From positions 9,522,145 through 9,586,144 of the forward strand of contig OX579633.1 of NCBI GenBank assembly GCA_951230915.1: 64,000 nucleotides of DNA. The letters are read 5' to 3'. The notes beneath the pieces are model-generated. The model saw only the letters and a program-made list of their open reading frames with translations. It did no database searches and was not told the origin of the DNA. Shown one piece after another: positions 11,601 to 23,700 of this stretch. The DNA comes from Antitrichia curtipendula (taxonomy: Eukaryota; Streptophyta; Bryopsida; Hypnales; Leucodontaceae). Position numbers and translations under genes: made by a program. How positions within the stretch are numbered: position 1 is the stretch's first letter; every line of letters begins with the position of its first letter.

Positions 11601-13550
11601 ATGCAGAGAGATGTTCATCTCGTAACTCAGCACTGAAAGTCATATTTCACAACAATCACCAATAAAAATTAATCAGAACCAGAGCTTAAAACGCCACTAA
11701 GTGACCAGGCAGAACCATCAACAAACCGTAAAAATTGACTTGATAACAAAATTAATTCTTTTTCGAAGGATCGAAGGATCATTTCAACAAAGTGTGTACA
11801 TAAGTAAACGAGATATGAAGGGGACAGAGGAAGCCACAGATTGATACATATATTGAGCAATTGTAATATGACTGCGTCAGGGGAAAACAAGGTATCATAC
11901 ATTTGTCTTTGATCTTGCTTATCCGATCGTCTCGCCAACTCACACTTAGCCTCTTTATCATTCTCGACCCGTGCCAGCAAGGCTGCCTCTCTTTGCAATT
12001 CCTCTCTTAAGGCATTGTCAAGATTCAACCTCCTCTTCCGAAACTCCTCCTGAAATGATTCCAGTATGATTATGAAAGTGAAAAGAAAAAACCAACCCAG
12101 TTGACACTCCTTTCCTGTTCCGCTTAAGATGGAGTTTGGCAACTAAAGTAAGGGATACCAAGACCGTAATAGACCTCATCCTCTCTTGTTACCAACAGCA
12201 GCTCATCTATTCATACACTCAGTTGGACTTACTAGCAAGTGGTGTAAGCATGACTTGGTAAAATGTCTATGGCCACTGATCTTTGAACGGAAATGGAATT
12301 GCCTTCTGTCATTTATATTGATCTACAACTTCCCACTCTAAATGATTGCATAAGCAAGTCATGCATAGTGATAAAAATTGATCTCCATAGATTTGGCTCT
12401 TGTAACCAAAGGGATCTCTCTACAACACTACACCGATCTCACCAAAGAACACTCCTACACATGCTAAATGCTTCACGTGACGCAAACAGCACTCTCTTCC
12501 TTGGCATTCACTTCCAAACCCTAAACCCTAAACCCCTTTCTGAAGCCCAAAGGCAGTAAAAGGTTACAACCATTTTCGATCGGCTCACCTGTACTCTAGA
12601 GTGGCGTTCTCGCTCCAGCTCTATTAAAGCAGATTCCACATATCCAGTTCGTGCAAGCAGTGGGTTGCTACCCCACACATCCTCGTTGGCAACTGCGGGT
12701 GGTTCTTCCGAATTCCTGAAAAAACGATAGGAATGAGTACAATGCATTTCTGAATATATTGACTACCAAAGAATGCAAGCTAACGCGTGGCTTCCAGATC
12801 GCACACGAGAGCTCTTTCCCTTTTTGATCAAATTTTATTCTTATAGTCGCAAACAGAACTCATCGATATTAACTCCAATGTACAAACACAAACTTTACCT
12901 TGACGTAGCCTTTTGGTTCTGATCCTCGATTACAACAGATGGGGTTGGCACAGAAGGAGCATCGCCTTCTTCATCATCCCCAGAATCCGTCTCGGAATCA
13001 CTGTCAAATGCTCGCATTCGAAACGGCCCAGTCGTCCTGCCAAAGTCTGCGGTGACGGAGAACTCCCGCCACGAGAACCTGCCAAGTAATATGCGAATTA
13101 AAACCTCCTTGACCTAATTCCATCCTCCACAACCCTTACTTCACCCCCTCTCTCAAACCACAAAACACACCTGCAGCCATGAATCACACACACAAACATG
13201 GTCTCCACACAAAAACGAAATGTCAATGTGAATCCTGCGTACCCTCTGTTGGTGGAAGGAGGAGGAGGCTCATTATCTAAAGACACGGTGGACGTGTAGC
13301 GATTGGCAATGAAATCGAGCTCCGATTGCAAGTCTTGTAAAGTCCAATCGGGACTGGGATCCACGAACTTCTCAAGCACGGGAGAAGCCTTGGATGCATA
13401 CGGAGTCTTCAGCGTCAGCTGCAATCGACCGCCAGGACTACTAGCGGTGCCAGGACTCTCTAGCGACGAAGTTGCTGGCGGAGTTTTGGAGGCGTAAGGA
13501 GGCGACCGATGCAATGAAAATCCGTTCGGCGAATTCTCCGTGGAGAACAT
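8638..13550 (-). CDS. GLE1: mRNA export factor / nucleoporin GLE1
   Basis: Thirteen exons are read on the minus strand: 13243-13550, 12899-13078, 12589-12715, 11901-12049, 11274-11632, 11048-11163, 10858-10928, 10605-10686, 10370-10456 (5' edge could be 10459), 10018-10101, 9775-9906, 9018-9140, 8638-8859. All have GT-AG borders and phases agree, giving 2040 nt, 679 aa, close to plant and animal GLE1 (about 610-700 aa). The N-terminal third is disordered and acidic. Exons 4-5 encode a long charged coiled coil (RQIRREAAEEEARRQEIAAR). The C-terminal GLE1 fold carries recognisable stretches such as FAFALAQVIVNVASQ, CIFTVPKYYVFTK, YREEDGKMESTDDYVARMAA and NPHGLAAGWAWIARLLNN. GLE1 sits at the cytoplasmic face of the nuclear pore, where with inositol hexakisphosphate it activates a DEAD-box helicase (DBP5/LOS4) to release exported mRNPs; this role is known for the family. 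The coding frame is intact. Confidence 0.93.
9238..9264. repeat. short interstitial telomere-type repeat in a GLE1 intron
   Basis: Three consecutive CCCTAAA/CCCTAAAA units lie in the intron between the 9018-9140 and 9775-9906 exons of GLE1. They match the plant telomere repeat with one-base length variation. Confidence 0.75.
12519..12538. repeat. short interstitial telomere-type repeat in a GLE1 intron
   Basis: CAAACCCTAAACCCTAAACC lies in the intron between the 11901-12049 and 12589-12715 exons. It amounts to about 2.5 units of CCCTAAA. Confidence 0.75.
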
Positions 13551-13595
13551 CCTGAATTGTGTTGATGCTCAACTCGGCAGAATCTGGGGAGCAAG

Positions 13596-13674
13596 CCTAA
13601 ACCCTAAAACCCTAAAATCCTTGAGTTCGGCATTCTCACTCCTTGACAGGACACTGCTCCGAAACCCTAAACCC
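13596..13674 (-). promoter_or_regulatory. telo-box cluster upstream of GLE1
   Basis: CCTAAACCCTAAAACCCTAA at 13596-13615 and AAACCCTAAACCC near 13662-13674 lie 45-125 bases upstream of the GLE1 start codon. On the transcribed strand they read TTAGGGTTT. Telo-boxes in this position are common in plant housekeeping promoters and 5' UTRs; regulation is inferred. Confidence 0.55.
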
Positions 13675-14516
13675 GACGACTGAGAAAAACTGGAATTGCT
13701 CGTAATCTCGGGTGCAAATCCTGCAATGCACTTGCGGCGTGCGCCAGATCAACAAAATTTCTGTTACGAAAAGGCACTACGGTAGTTACGCAACCATTTG
13801 CCAATATGGGGCCTTTGGGACCTTTGGGACCAGATTGCCTTTTGGTCCTTGGGACCAGATTGCACCATTTCAAAATAAATTTCTACTTTTGTCAAATAAA
13901 GTAGTCTTTTTTTTCCATAATTTTTCATTTCTATCGAAAATGTGAATGAAATTGTCAAATTTGGATGAAAAAGTGCATGAATGTATATAATTGGAAAGTG
14001 TTTTTTGGTTTCAAAAGATGAATGAATGTAGAAATACAATGCTTCATCAAATTTTAAGTGATTGCCATCTTGGTACTTTTCCAATAAATTGAAAAAAAAA
14101 GCCCGACAAATAGTTCATCAAATTATTTGTTGAAAGAAGCCTTGTAGACCAATTGCAACATCCCACACTTGACCTTTCATCTAGTTGGAGAAATGGTCAC
14201 AGTGAGGGCCAAAGTACTTTGATTCTCCTCTATTGAGTTATAAATTTTGTTCAATAACTAAGCTAATTTGTTTGTCCTAATTCAGTAGTGAGGTTGAAAT
14301 TTTTTGGTACACTAATATTGAATTAGTGCATGTTGAAATAGTACTATATTGAATGTATGTTGAAAATAAGAATTTCACTGCATTTTAAAAATGTGAGAAC
14401 CATTTATATCAAAAGTAGTCATGTGACCAAAATAGAACTAATAAAACTTTATATTTATAAACAAGTCAAAAGAGCATAATGCATACTTAAAGATATTAAA
14501 TAAACTTATTTACGCT
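13675..14516. other. AT-rich spacer upstream of GLE1
   Basis: It holds the GLE1 promoter side. At 13798-13862 GGGACC-type units recur and GGGACCAGATTGC appears twice. From 13870 it becomes AT-rich with no gene. Confidence 0.4.
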
Positions 14517-15063
14517 CTAAGAGCCATCAACATCTAATGTAATGTCATAACATATTATGGCCTTTTTAATATAAAATATATTAATATTGCAATTTTTCTT
14601 CTCTATTGACATCTTCAACATTATGAACATCCAACTAAAGAAAAAATTTCTTACTAGGATAAGTAGACTTGCAAATCCTTGGCCATCTCCACAAGCAATA
14701 TTTTGCCAAGCATTGGTTTTAATCAACCCAATTTTTTTAATTTCTTAGCACTTAGTTTAAACATCTTTTATCTTAAAGATGATCAAGGTATTGGTTGGTT
14801 GAGACAAATGTGTTGAGCATGGTAGAAAATACCTAAGAATTGTTTATTTTTTAGTCAATATGTTTTTCAACTTGTGAATGACACTATGGTTGGTACAATT
14901 ATCAATCCATACTACAAGTTTTGAATGTTGTTGCAAATTTTCTTGAAATGCATAGAGTTCTACAAAGGATTCTAGAAAAACAACTTGATCCATCTAATAC
15001 TTTAGTCCAATCATGTAACTAATCCCTAGAATGTTGTCATCAAGACTTCCAATAGAATAGTTG
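14517..15063 (-). pseudogene. decayed pogo/Tigger-like (DDE) transposase fragment
   Basis: On the minus strand, with in-frame stops, one reads VVWIDNCTNH, then LRYFLPCSTHLSQPTNT, then LIIFKIKDV and, after stops, IKTNAWQN. DNC-x-NH followed by a phrase of the form RFLP-x-STHL-QP-D and IKIKD-W is the second-Asp and third-Asp region of the pogo/Tigger DDE transposases. The third acidic position here reads T, not D. Upstream of it MDQVVFLESFVELYAF continues in frame. Several stops and the lost residue show it is inactive. Element ends were not located. Confidence 0.6.
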
Positions 15064-15719
15064 TTGCTTACATTTGTAAAAATGAGCATAGGAGCTTAAA
15101 TCAATGATTGATGCCCTCTAGACTCTTAGAGATTTTTACAATCATGATCATAGAGTCTCCATCTGAAACCACTTCAACATACTAAACATTGGTATTTCCT
15201 TGAAATCCTGATTAATGTGCAACCATTGTATGTATTGACAACAAAATGGACAATTTCATCAAGTAGACCACTTTGAAAATCCCTTGTAGCATACCTAAGT
15301 ATTGTATTGTATGCATTTCTATTTGCATTTTCTCACCACTAGAAATAGGGGCATTAATCAAAAAGAGATCAATCCGTATGTGTTAATTCAACAAATTCAA
15401 AAATTATCTTTCTTAATTTGGCAAAGCAACAAAATTTCAATTGACAAAGTTGTCCAGATATCATAATCCCCTCTTCACTCAATGACGTGATAGTTGATGT
15501 GTTTCATTCCATCTGTAAGAATCTTTGCCAACTTAGCAAGATGGTAATGTAGAAACAAATGAAAAAAGATGTTTGGATGATTTAGTGCATGTAAAAATGA
15601 GTTAAGAAAAACTTATGTAAGCATGATCCATGTGATAGGCTTTAATTGAATCTAAATGTATGACATCACCCTATCTCAGTCTTTTTTTTTCTCACTATCT
15701 AGTTGGTTATACAATAAAG

Positions 15720-16050
15720 GCTTGAAGTCTTTTTGATGTTTTAGCAAAGTAAATATTGTAGATTTTTGCTTGATAGTTTGGTAGGATTTGAAGTTTTTTC
15801 TTGATTTTCAACAAAATTTTGTAGATTTTTGTTTGATGGTTTGATAGGCTTTGAAGTCTTTTCTTGATATTTTCAGCAAAGCATCTTAGATTTTTGCTTC
15901 ATATTTTGGTAGGGTTTGAAGTTATTTATGATATTTCAACAAGTGTCATAAATTTGTGTTTGATGGCTTAGTAGGGTTTGAAGTCTTTTCTTGATGTTTT
16001 CAACAACGTGTTGTAGATTTTTGCTTCATAATTCAATAAGCTTTGAAGGT
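15720..16050. repeat. tandem repeat, about 64 bp unit, five copies
   Basis: Units start near 15721, 15787, 15850, 15915, 15977 and 16041 (partial). Each carries TTTGAAGTCTTTTCTTGAT, a CAACAAA block, TGTAGATTTTTGCTT and GGTAGGG-like spacers. Copies differ by substitutions and small indels, so the array is old. No coding frame runs through it. Confidence 0.8.
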
Positions 16051-19000
16051 TTTGGTGATACAAATTTGGAATTCCTCTTCTTTTATTCTCTACTTCTCCC
16101 TTGTTTTTTATTTTTTTTCAATGTTTTTAACATCGTAGTTTGGATGTGTAGATACTGATTGGCTTTGATTTTTGTTTGTAAAGTTTGGCTGAATTTTTGG
16201 TGTATTTTATTCTACTTGGGTAGTTTGTGTGATTGTATGTGTTTAATTTTGTGTTTTTGGTGTATTAATTTCCAATTTGGAGTCATTTTGATGATGTTTT
16301 GGGGGTTGTCAAGTCAATTCTAAGTTGGGTAGGTTAGAGTCAAGTGAAATGGTAATCTGGTTGAATCCAATTTAGAGAGAGTATCAAGTTTGGAATTATA
16401 GTCGGGTAGTTTCAAGTTGGTGGTTGCCGAGTTGGAATTTTGATTGACTGAGGTGGCAACCAGTTATGACTGGCAGTACCAATTAGGTGGTTGATGATGC
16501 AGTTCGGTTCTCATGTCCAAGTTGGTAACTGCTATTGGGTTGGTTCCTATTTGAGTTGGATTTACTTCATTTTCTTTTACCCACTGTCAAAGAGTGTCGA
16601 ATGCAAGTTCCAGTCGAAGTTGGCTGCGTATTTGATTTTCTATTTGGAATTTGAGTGTGTTATGAGATGGTGTTTGATTGTGATGGTTGTATGTGTGTCC
16701 TAATCAGTGGAAATGTTTTTTTGGTGTCGATGGAGTGATGGATATGTGGTGTTCAATTTGAGGTGATGACCAAATTGAAAAATACCGATGCTCTATCCAA
16801 GTTGAGATGCAATGCAAGAGTGCAATGAAATTAATGAAGTGATGGTCAGAGTCTTAGTTGGAGGAAGCGGATATGAATGAGTTAATTGAAGAAATTGTGA
16901 GATTGATTTGAAGTTCCAAGTGGAAGAATCACAGTCTATATTGAAGATGTAGAATCAATTCGGAGTGTAACTGTGGAGTGAAGATGTTTACATTGCTAGT
17001 TGGGTTTATGAATATGATGGCAGTCTGAGAACAAAATCTTTGGAAGGAGTGAATCCAAATTGGTGTTAGTACATTGTCAATTCACTTGCTATGTGGAAGG
17101 TGAGAAGTTGAAGAGTTTGCAAGAGAATATGAAGTTGTTTGAATATAATGTAGTAAGGAGATATTTTAGTCAAAGTTGGAGAATTTATAGAGCTATTAGA
17201 GAATGTGAAGTCATTACTATGCAAAAAACTAAATGATAGTGTGGTGCTATGAGAGAAGTATGAAAGAAGTTGAGACTTTGAGCAAACAATTAAATTGTAA
17301 TTGTAATGGTGATTTAGTCACCAATTTGGATTAATACAGAATATTTTTAGGCCAAGTTGGCTATGCTGGATATATGTGTGGAAGAGTTAAGCAAGTGAGA
17401 GGTCAAGTCTGTGATTTTTATATGAAAAGTGTTATCATGAGAGTGTTTGATTTGTGTATGTCCAAATTGGAATGATCGTATCTACTCTTGTTTATGGTTT
17501 ACAACATTGGATGTTGTGTGTATTTTACAACTTGGAGTTAGTGAGCTCTGAATATCGGCTTTTCAGCTTTTCCTAGTTGAAATAATTTGAGACTGAATGT
17601 TTAACATCTCTTAGTGTATTCGCTTGAGTGTTAATTGATGAGAGAATAGGACCTTGAATAGGACATAATTGAAAAATGGATAAGAAAAAAAATGAGAAGA
17701 AGAATTCCAAATTAGGAGGCAAAATATGTCAATATTGTAGATGTCAAGACATGAAGCTAAGGTGTGAAACAAAAAATGAAGAAATCAAGTTGGTGAAAGG
17801 AGAGTCTATATATGGTTCCCATAGAAGGAGACAAGGATCTATGCAAGGTGATCAAGTCCTAATTGGAAGTTCAAGAGACTCACTACTGTGCCTGACAAGT
17901 TCCAAATTGGAATAAAGACAAAAGATTAAAGATAAACCAATTTGGGAGATCACTTACCTTTGTGGCTATTAAGAGAGGAGTGGGAATGAATTAGTAATTA
18001 GACAAAAATACAAGGAGTTGATGTTATGTTAGTTGGAAGTTCGTTTCCTTCTTGGTGTTTTACTTCTTAGTTGGTTATTTTTTGGTCGTTGTAGAAGCAT
18101 TCCTATTTAAAATTGCCTCCCTAGGAACGAACTATACTATTAACTTAGTTATTTCCGAATAGGATCTAAGCTTATCTACAGGGTGCATTTGCCTCAATGT
18201 TTCAACAAAATTTTGCAACTATTGGCACAATGTTTACACCAACCTATTTGAATTTCTCAAACGCATCAATCATAGAGGTTAGGGTAAAGCTATAATACAA
18301 ATTCAGGGTATTTATGTTCATGCTTGGAAGTGACCTTTAATTTGTTAGCAATTGTTTTTATTTTCAAGATGGCTTTAGGGTTTAGGATTTAGGATTTAGG
18401 GTATATCAACCTTACTGCAGTTGAAAGAGCTACCCCAAAATTGCTTCCAACAATTTCTCAACTACAAATTTGTCAACCTAAAAAGGTCAATTGTAGTTTC
18501 CTTAAAACTCAAGGTATGGATTAAATTCATTGATGACTTATAGAAGTATTCCCTTGTGCTCAAAATCTAATTCCAATGTCTTGTGAATGCCTGGAGTTCT
18601 TTACCTTGTATTATCTACATATTCCACAAACAAGATTAATTGAGTCATGATTTAGAAAAGTTTTTTTTGGAAAGTTAGAATATTATTAAAAAAATGAGAA
18701 CAAACCATTACATCAAGAAATTCAAGGCATGTGAATATGGTGTCAAGATGGTGCATGGAGATGCTATTAAGTTAACTTGGTGCCAACCTCCATACCAACT
18801 CAGTGTGGATAAAATGACACTAAAATGACTGAAATGCAGCCTTTGGTGTCAGGATGGCATCCAAACAATCTGGCCCGAATTTTTTGATGTACCTCAATGG
18901 GTGTAGTTCTTTTGCATCCTAAGGTAAGCTAAATTGTTTGAAATATTCGTGATGAAGTGTAGAGTTGTTCATATGCAAGAAGAGCTTTATCTACATTTTT

Positions 19001-21503
19001 TCTTTGCTCAAGTAGCTCAATCTCCTCTTTAGGATCATCTATACCATGATAATACATTCTCCAAATTTGTTGAAGTATAAATGCAGATAATGCTTCATTA
19101 TTTATGAAGTTCTCAATATACGCATTAGTTGGAGGTTCAATCTGCTTGGAATTTGGTTCATTGTAAATCTCAGCAAAGGCCTTCATGTGCTCTTTCTCAC
19201 GACTAAATAAACATCTTTCAATTGTTGCTTCTAGTAAAATCCCAATCCATCAAAATTGTCTTGCTTGAAGTCTAAACTTGATTTTGAAATCTATGTCACT
19301 ATACATTGAAATTGAATTGTGTTGTGTAAATTTTGAAAGAGTTGCTTCAAACATTGATATCCCTCGCCTTAATTGTCTTCGCTTCTTCAGGTTCATACAT
19401 GCATTGAAGACCTCTCCATTGCCATTTGAACGTTGAAGTATATTCTCACATAAGTCCTCAAATGTTGACCAAAAAACTTAAAAAGTACGTGCTAAAGCCT
19501 CCCTTTGTTTATTTTCTCTTTGAAGTTCACAGATTCATAGTAAGCAATGTGACAATTCTTCCAAATAATTGCTAATCTTTCCAACTCTATCAACTCTTCA
19601 TCTGGTATATTGAAGCCAATTGTAGGCAAACCAAAGACAATCTCAAAAGCTGACACTGAAATTAGGTCAATAGGAGGAGAAACAATCTGTAATGTGGGCA
19701 CAAAAGTTGGGTCAATTGAGGCCATCTCAGAAACTAACACTGAAATTGGTTTAGCTAAAGGAAAAAAAATATGTGATGTCAGCACTAAAGTTGGAACAAT
19801 TGCAAGCAAATCAACTTGTGAAGTTGGCATGTATACAATCATAGTATTTTTATTCAATTTTCCATACACTACACTTGCTTCTTGGACATAGGGCTCCAAT
19901 CTTGCCCAACTCCTTTTCTTTTCTTTAATCGTTTAAAAAATGATCTAAAATTTCCATATTCAGAAGTTAGGTATTGGAAAAGGCTTTTGAATGCGTTTGC
20001 AAGATCTCTTGGAATCTTCCAAGGAAACTAATACATTATGTGAGTCTGTTGGCCAATGTGTAATGCTTGGTACACCTTATGACAATTGGGTGCCCTCATG
20101 CATTGCCAAAAAAATTTGTGTGATGAATCTTTGTGTTGCTTTTGAAATAGGAAAAATTGAAGCAAGTTGAGTCAAAGATGATGCATGCTCTTGAAGAGCG
20201 TGAGGCGTGATTGATGTTGCTAGAACTTGAGTAGTGGTGGCAACTGCAATAAGTCAAGCTGGGGTGGCAATTGCAAAAGTTAAAGTAGGTGGTAATGCTT
20301 GAACTAAAGACGACCCTCTTCTTTGTCTTCGTGTGCCTAATTTTAGTGGATAGGAGAATATCGTAGCCTGTCTGCAATTGCCCTAGAAAACACTGACATT
20401 CTTGTTGGTGTAGTTGGTGAGGTAGATGGTAGTGGTTCTCCATTTGCTACACAAAATCATTCAAATTTATTTCCTAATCTTGATATTTGTTTTAACTAAC
20501 TTCATCAACTAGCAGGTTTTGTGTCGCAGATTAAGAAGCAGCATTAACTAGATACAGCTTATAGGATAACTTAATCGAGATAACATTGAAGTTGTAATTA
20601 TAAAATTATCACCACAACAAGCATGAATTTCCAATCAACCGACATGCCTTCCCTACATTAGAACCTTCTTCCAGACTATAAGGATCAAATCAAGAAATCC
20701 AATTACACAAGATCAACAATAATCCAAAAGCAAATTCAGAAATACTTGTGATGCCAAAATATCCAAAAATTAGTACAACCTCAATAGTTGATCTAAGCTA
20801 CAACTATCTTCAGTAAGCTTTAATGAAAGCTACAACCAATACCTACTCTTACAAACATTGATTTATGATCCAGTGATCTTCTACTGAAAACATACTCTTA
20901 AGTTACACTTTTGTTAAATTCTTATATAATGAAACAAAGAGTACAATCTTCTACCTTATATCTCACAAATGTAGGGTCTGTAAAAAGAGCCTTTCAGTTA
21001 CTTTTATGAACAGACTGAAACAAGGCATCAATATTCTTGTCCATAGTTCCATCCTAGTAGTTGTACATGGGCATGAACAGACAAAAGTTTGTAGGTCTAA
21101 TGGTCTAGTTACGTTGTTATAAGTTGTTAATCTTTGATTTATAAAATATCTAAATTATATACATAAAATTCTCACCATATGATCTTGCCATTTAACCAAG
21201 ATCATTGACATCTTCTTCTTAGCACACATCTTTTTTACATCTCAAGAAGAAGAACTTTAAAGGAAGCCCAGGCTCATCAGTCAAATCAAAAATCACATTC
21301 TGATTTTTTTATTATCAGATGAACAAAAAATAAATGCACTTACAGAACAATTAAAGAACTTCACATTATGAATCACCTTCACTGGTATACTATTTATATT
21401 TGCAAAATTTGCACATAATCTTGCTAATCTTAAGCACTCACAAAATCTTGTTCAAAATTCCGGAACTCAAACCACTGTAACAAAAAAGTTCTTCGAAACC
21501 TTG
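16051..21503. other. long AT-rich region without a recognised gene
   Basis: From about 16.2 to 18.1 kb the + strand is T/G-rich and words such as CAAGTTGG and CCAAATTGG recur irregularly. TTTAGGGTTTAGGATTTAGG at 18374-18393 is a short degenerate telomere-type run. Short open frames at 17676-17915 (+), 18929-19186 (-), 19492-19899 (-) and 20096-20443 (-) resemble no family I know; the minus-strand ones could be remnants of a larger element. Confidence 0.35.
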
Positions 21504-21918
21504 TTAACCCATTAAGGACCAATCGACCATTTTGTGGTCGATTTGGATCCTTTTTGGTTTGTAGAGAGAGGCTCATGTCAATGAATTTGATGACGTGGCA
21601 AAGCGGACGGGTTTGGGGAATTGGGAAGTGAAGAGTTTAGGACAATAATTAGGCAAATCTGAGGTGGCATGTGGCTAGAGGGTTGAAAAACCAAGACAAC
21701 AGGGGCTGAAATTACACCAAGATTTACTAAAAATTCTTGCTTTACAACGGACCTTCACCAAAAATTTCAATGCTAAATCCTTTAACATGCGTAGCACTTC
21801 CATCCGTACGGTTAGACCTCCAATAGGCACTTGCATTCAAAAGTTTTAAAATTGCTCCCAATTGGCCATACAAAGGATTGCCCACCCCCCAAATCAACCA
21901 CGATCTTTAATGGGTTAA
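21504..21918 (-). mobile_element. TTAA-bounded piggyBac-type MITE, subfamily A, 415 bp
   Basis: It begins TTAACCCATTAAGGACCAAT and ends with CTTTAATGGGTTAA. The whole body is similar, in inverse orientation, to the elements at 26237-26662 and 58459-58871, including blocks such as GCCACGTCATCAAATTCATT. Outer TTAA plus CCC termini point to the piggyBac superfamily. No coding capacity. Confidence 0.85.
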
Positions 21919-22189
21919 TAAGGAGACTTGTGTTACATTCTAGCCAACAACTCAAAAGCTTCAATGCTTTCTATTGAATGATCTATTTGATCAAGCTACA
22001 AGAAAGACTTGCCACCTTCAGCACATAAGTAGCAATAGTGAGAGAGAAAGTAATATAAATGAAAACTTTGCAAAATATCCTTATTAACCTTCCTTACTTC
22101 ATATGCAACATCCCAAATGTCTAGGAGATTTGCTGGCAATTGCAAAATGTTGAGTAAAGTAAGACCTAGGGGATTTTTTCATACAACCC

Positions 22190-23700
22190 ATGTCCATAAA
22201 CCACGCGGGCCTAAGTCTTAGGTACCAATATACTCTTGAATATCCCCACCATGCATATCTTGAATATGTGATGTCCATCCATGAGGACGTTCATATTCCT
22301 AGAAATATCATGTTGGCATGTGAGAGGGATGGAATTGTCCTTGCTTGTTGATTAGTCACACTATGTGAAGATTCCAAATACCAATCCATTCATTTATAAT
22401 TTCTTGTAAAATAGGAATGTAGACACTTTGGAAAGAAGTTCTATGATAAGGATCATCAAGAATGAAGTACCATTTCTTGAATGGCATTTCTTATGGTACC
22501 AAACAACTTTCTTCCACAATAACCTCCACCAATGTTCAATTTTTTGGTTGTGCACAGACAAACCTACAATAAATGGATTACAAGTCCCAGGTCATACCTC
22601 CTCCATGTATCTCTTAATCAAAGCATGCTTTGCTACAAAGTCAGACCTCACCTGTAAAGGAGGACCAAATTTTTGAATAGTTGCAAAGAAGGGTTTGAAA
22701 AGAGTCTCTTGGGTCTTGTTTGATGCAACGCATGCATATAGCACATAATGTGAAGCTCCATCGATGCAACTATGAATATGGAGACCAAACATAGACAATT
22801 TATCATATGTTGCATATAAAAGAAAAAAGAATGTGTTACAAAAAGAAATAGAATATGGTGATAAGTTAAGTGTCCACAACTCAATGATAAATAAATATAA
22901 ATACATACAAGTTTTTATAAAATGATAAATCCCTATAGCAACTACATATTTTGAAAACTAAATTTTTAATGAATCTTAGAGCAGGAGACACCAATTAAAG
23001 CATATTATCAATAGTCTTAAAGCAAAACCTTTATCCAATTATTAAAAGAAAAACAATAAAATAGGCAAAAAAAATAAATTCATAGTCAATATGTCATAAG
23101 GCCATGGAAATTGTAATGTTTTACTACTGTTGAACAATGTGTAATGCTTTCCTTTGTCTGTTGTAGTTAGCCTCTACAGACAAAATATAATTGGTTAAAA
23201 TTATAAAAGCAACATAGAATGTTACTTGTAAGAGAAGAACAATGGAATTTTGAAAGGACCTGATATCACTTGCAAGGCTCTAGCCACACTTTGCCTAGGT
23301 GCTCTAATATGCAAACGGGAAAGAATAGCCTTCGTATGCCAAATGCCCTAATTTGCCCCATGCTCTGTAACTAGAAGGGCACCCTAAATTGTAGTGGACA
23401 TTTCCTCTATAGTAAAGTAATGATAGACTCAAAACTTAAATCCTAAAGTCCTTGTCATCATTCATTTCAGTTGCCTTGGACAAAGATATTCAATGACTCT
23501 GCTATTTGTTTAAATAAAGTCCCTTCATTGAGCATGTTGTGTACATACTCAACCAAAGCTGCCCTTGGTGGCTCTACATTCTTGTTAGCCATCTCTTCGA
23601 GGCTTTTGCATCATCAATTTTATGACTAAAAGGCGACGGAAGCCACTAAATTTGCATCCCATCTTAATGTAGAGTGCTTCATTTGTTTGTTCCAAAGACT
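22190..23700 (-). pseudogene. decayed integrase-core (rve/DDE) gene of a mobile element
   Basis: The best stretch, 22592-22806 on minus, reads FGLHIHSCIDGASHYVLYAC, then VASNKTQETLFKPF, FGPPLQVRSDFV and LIKRYMEEV. Past a stop and frame break (22440-22590) it continues GLSVHNQKIEHWWR, then, in another frame, LDDPYHRTSFQSVYIPILQE. IDG-S, G-P--VRSD and SVHNQ-IE--WR are the conserved blocks around the second Asp and the Glu of a eukaryotic multicopy integrase-core family. Further 5' (about 23250-23400) HIRAPRQSVARALQ resembles the helical region before the catalytic core. Frame breaks and stops throughout mark it as inactive. Outer limits are approximate and no terminal repeats were found. Confidence 0.65.

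Noticed and set aside
11391..11633. 80-codon minus frame inside GLE1
   Set aside because: It is another frame of the coiled-coil exon of GLE1; the true frame continues in phase with flanking exons.
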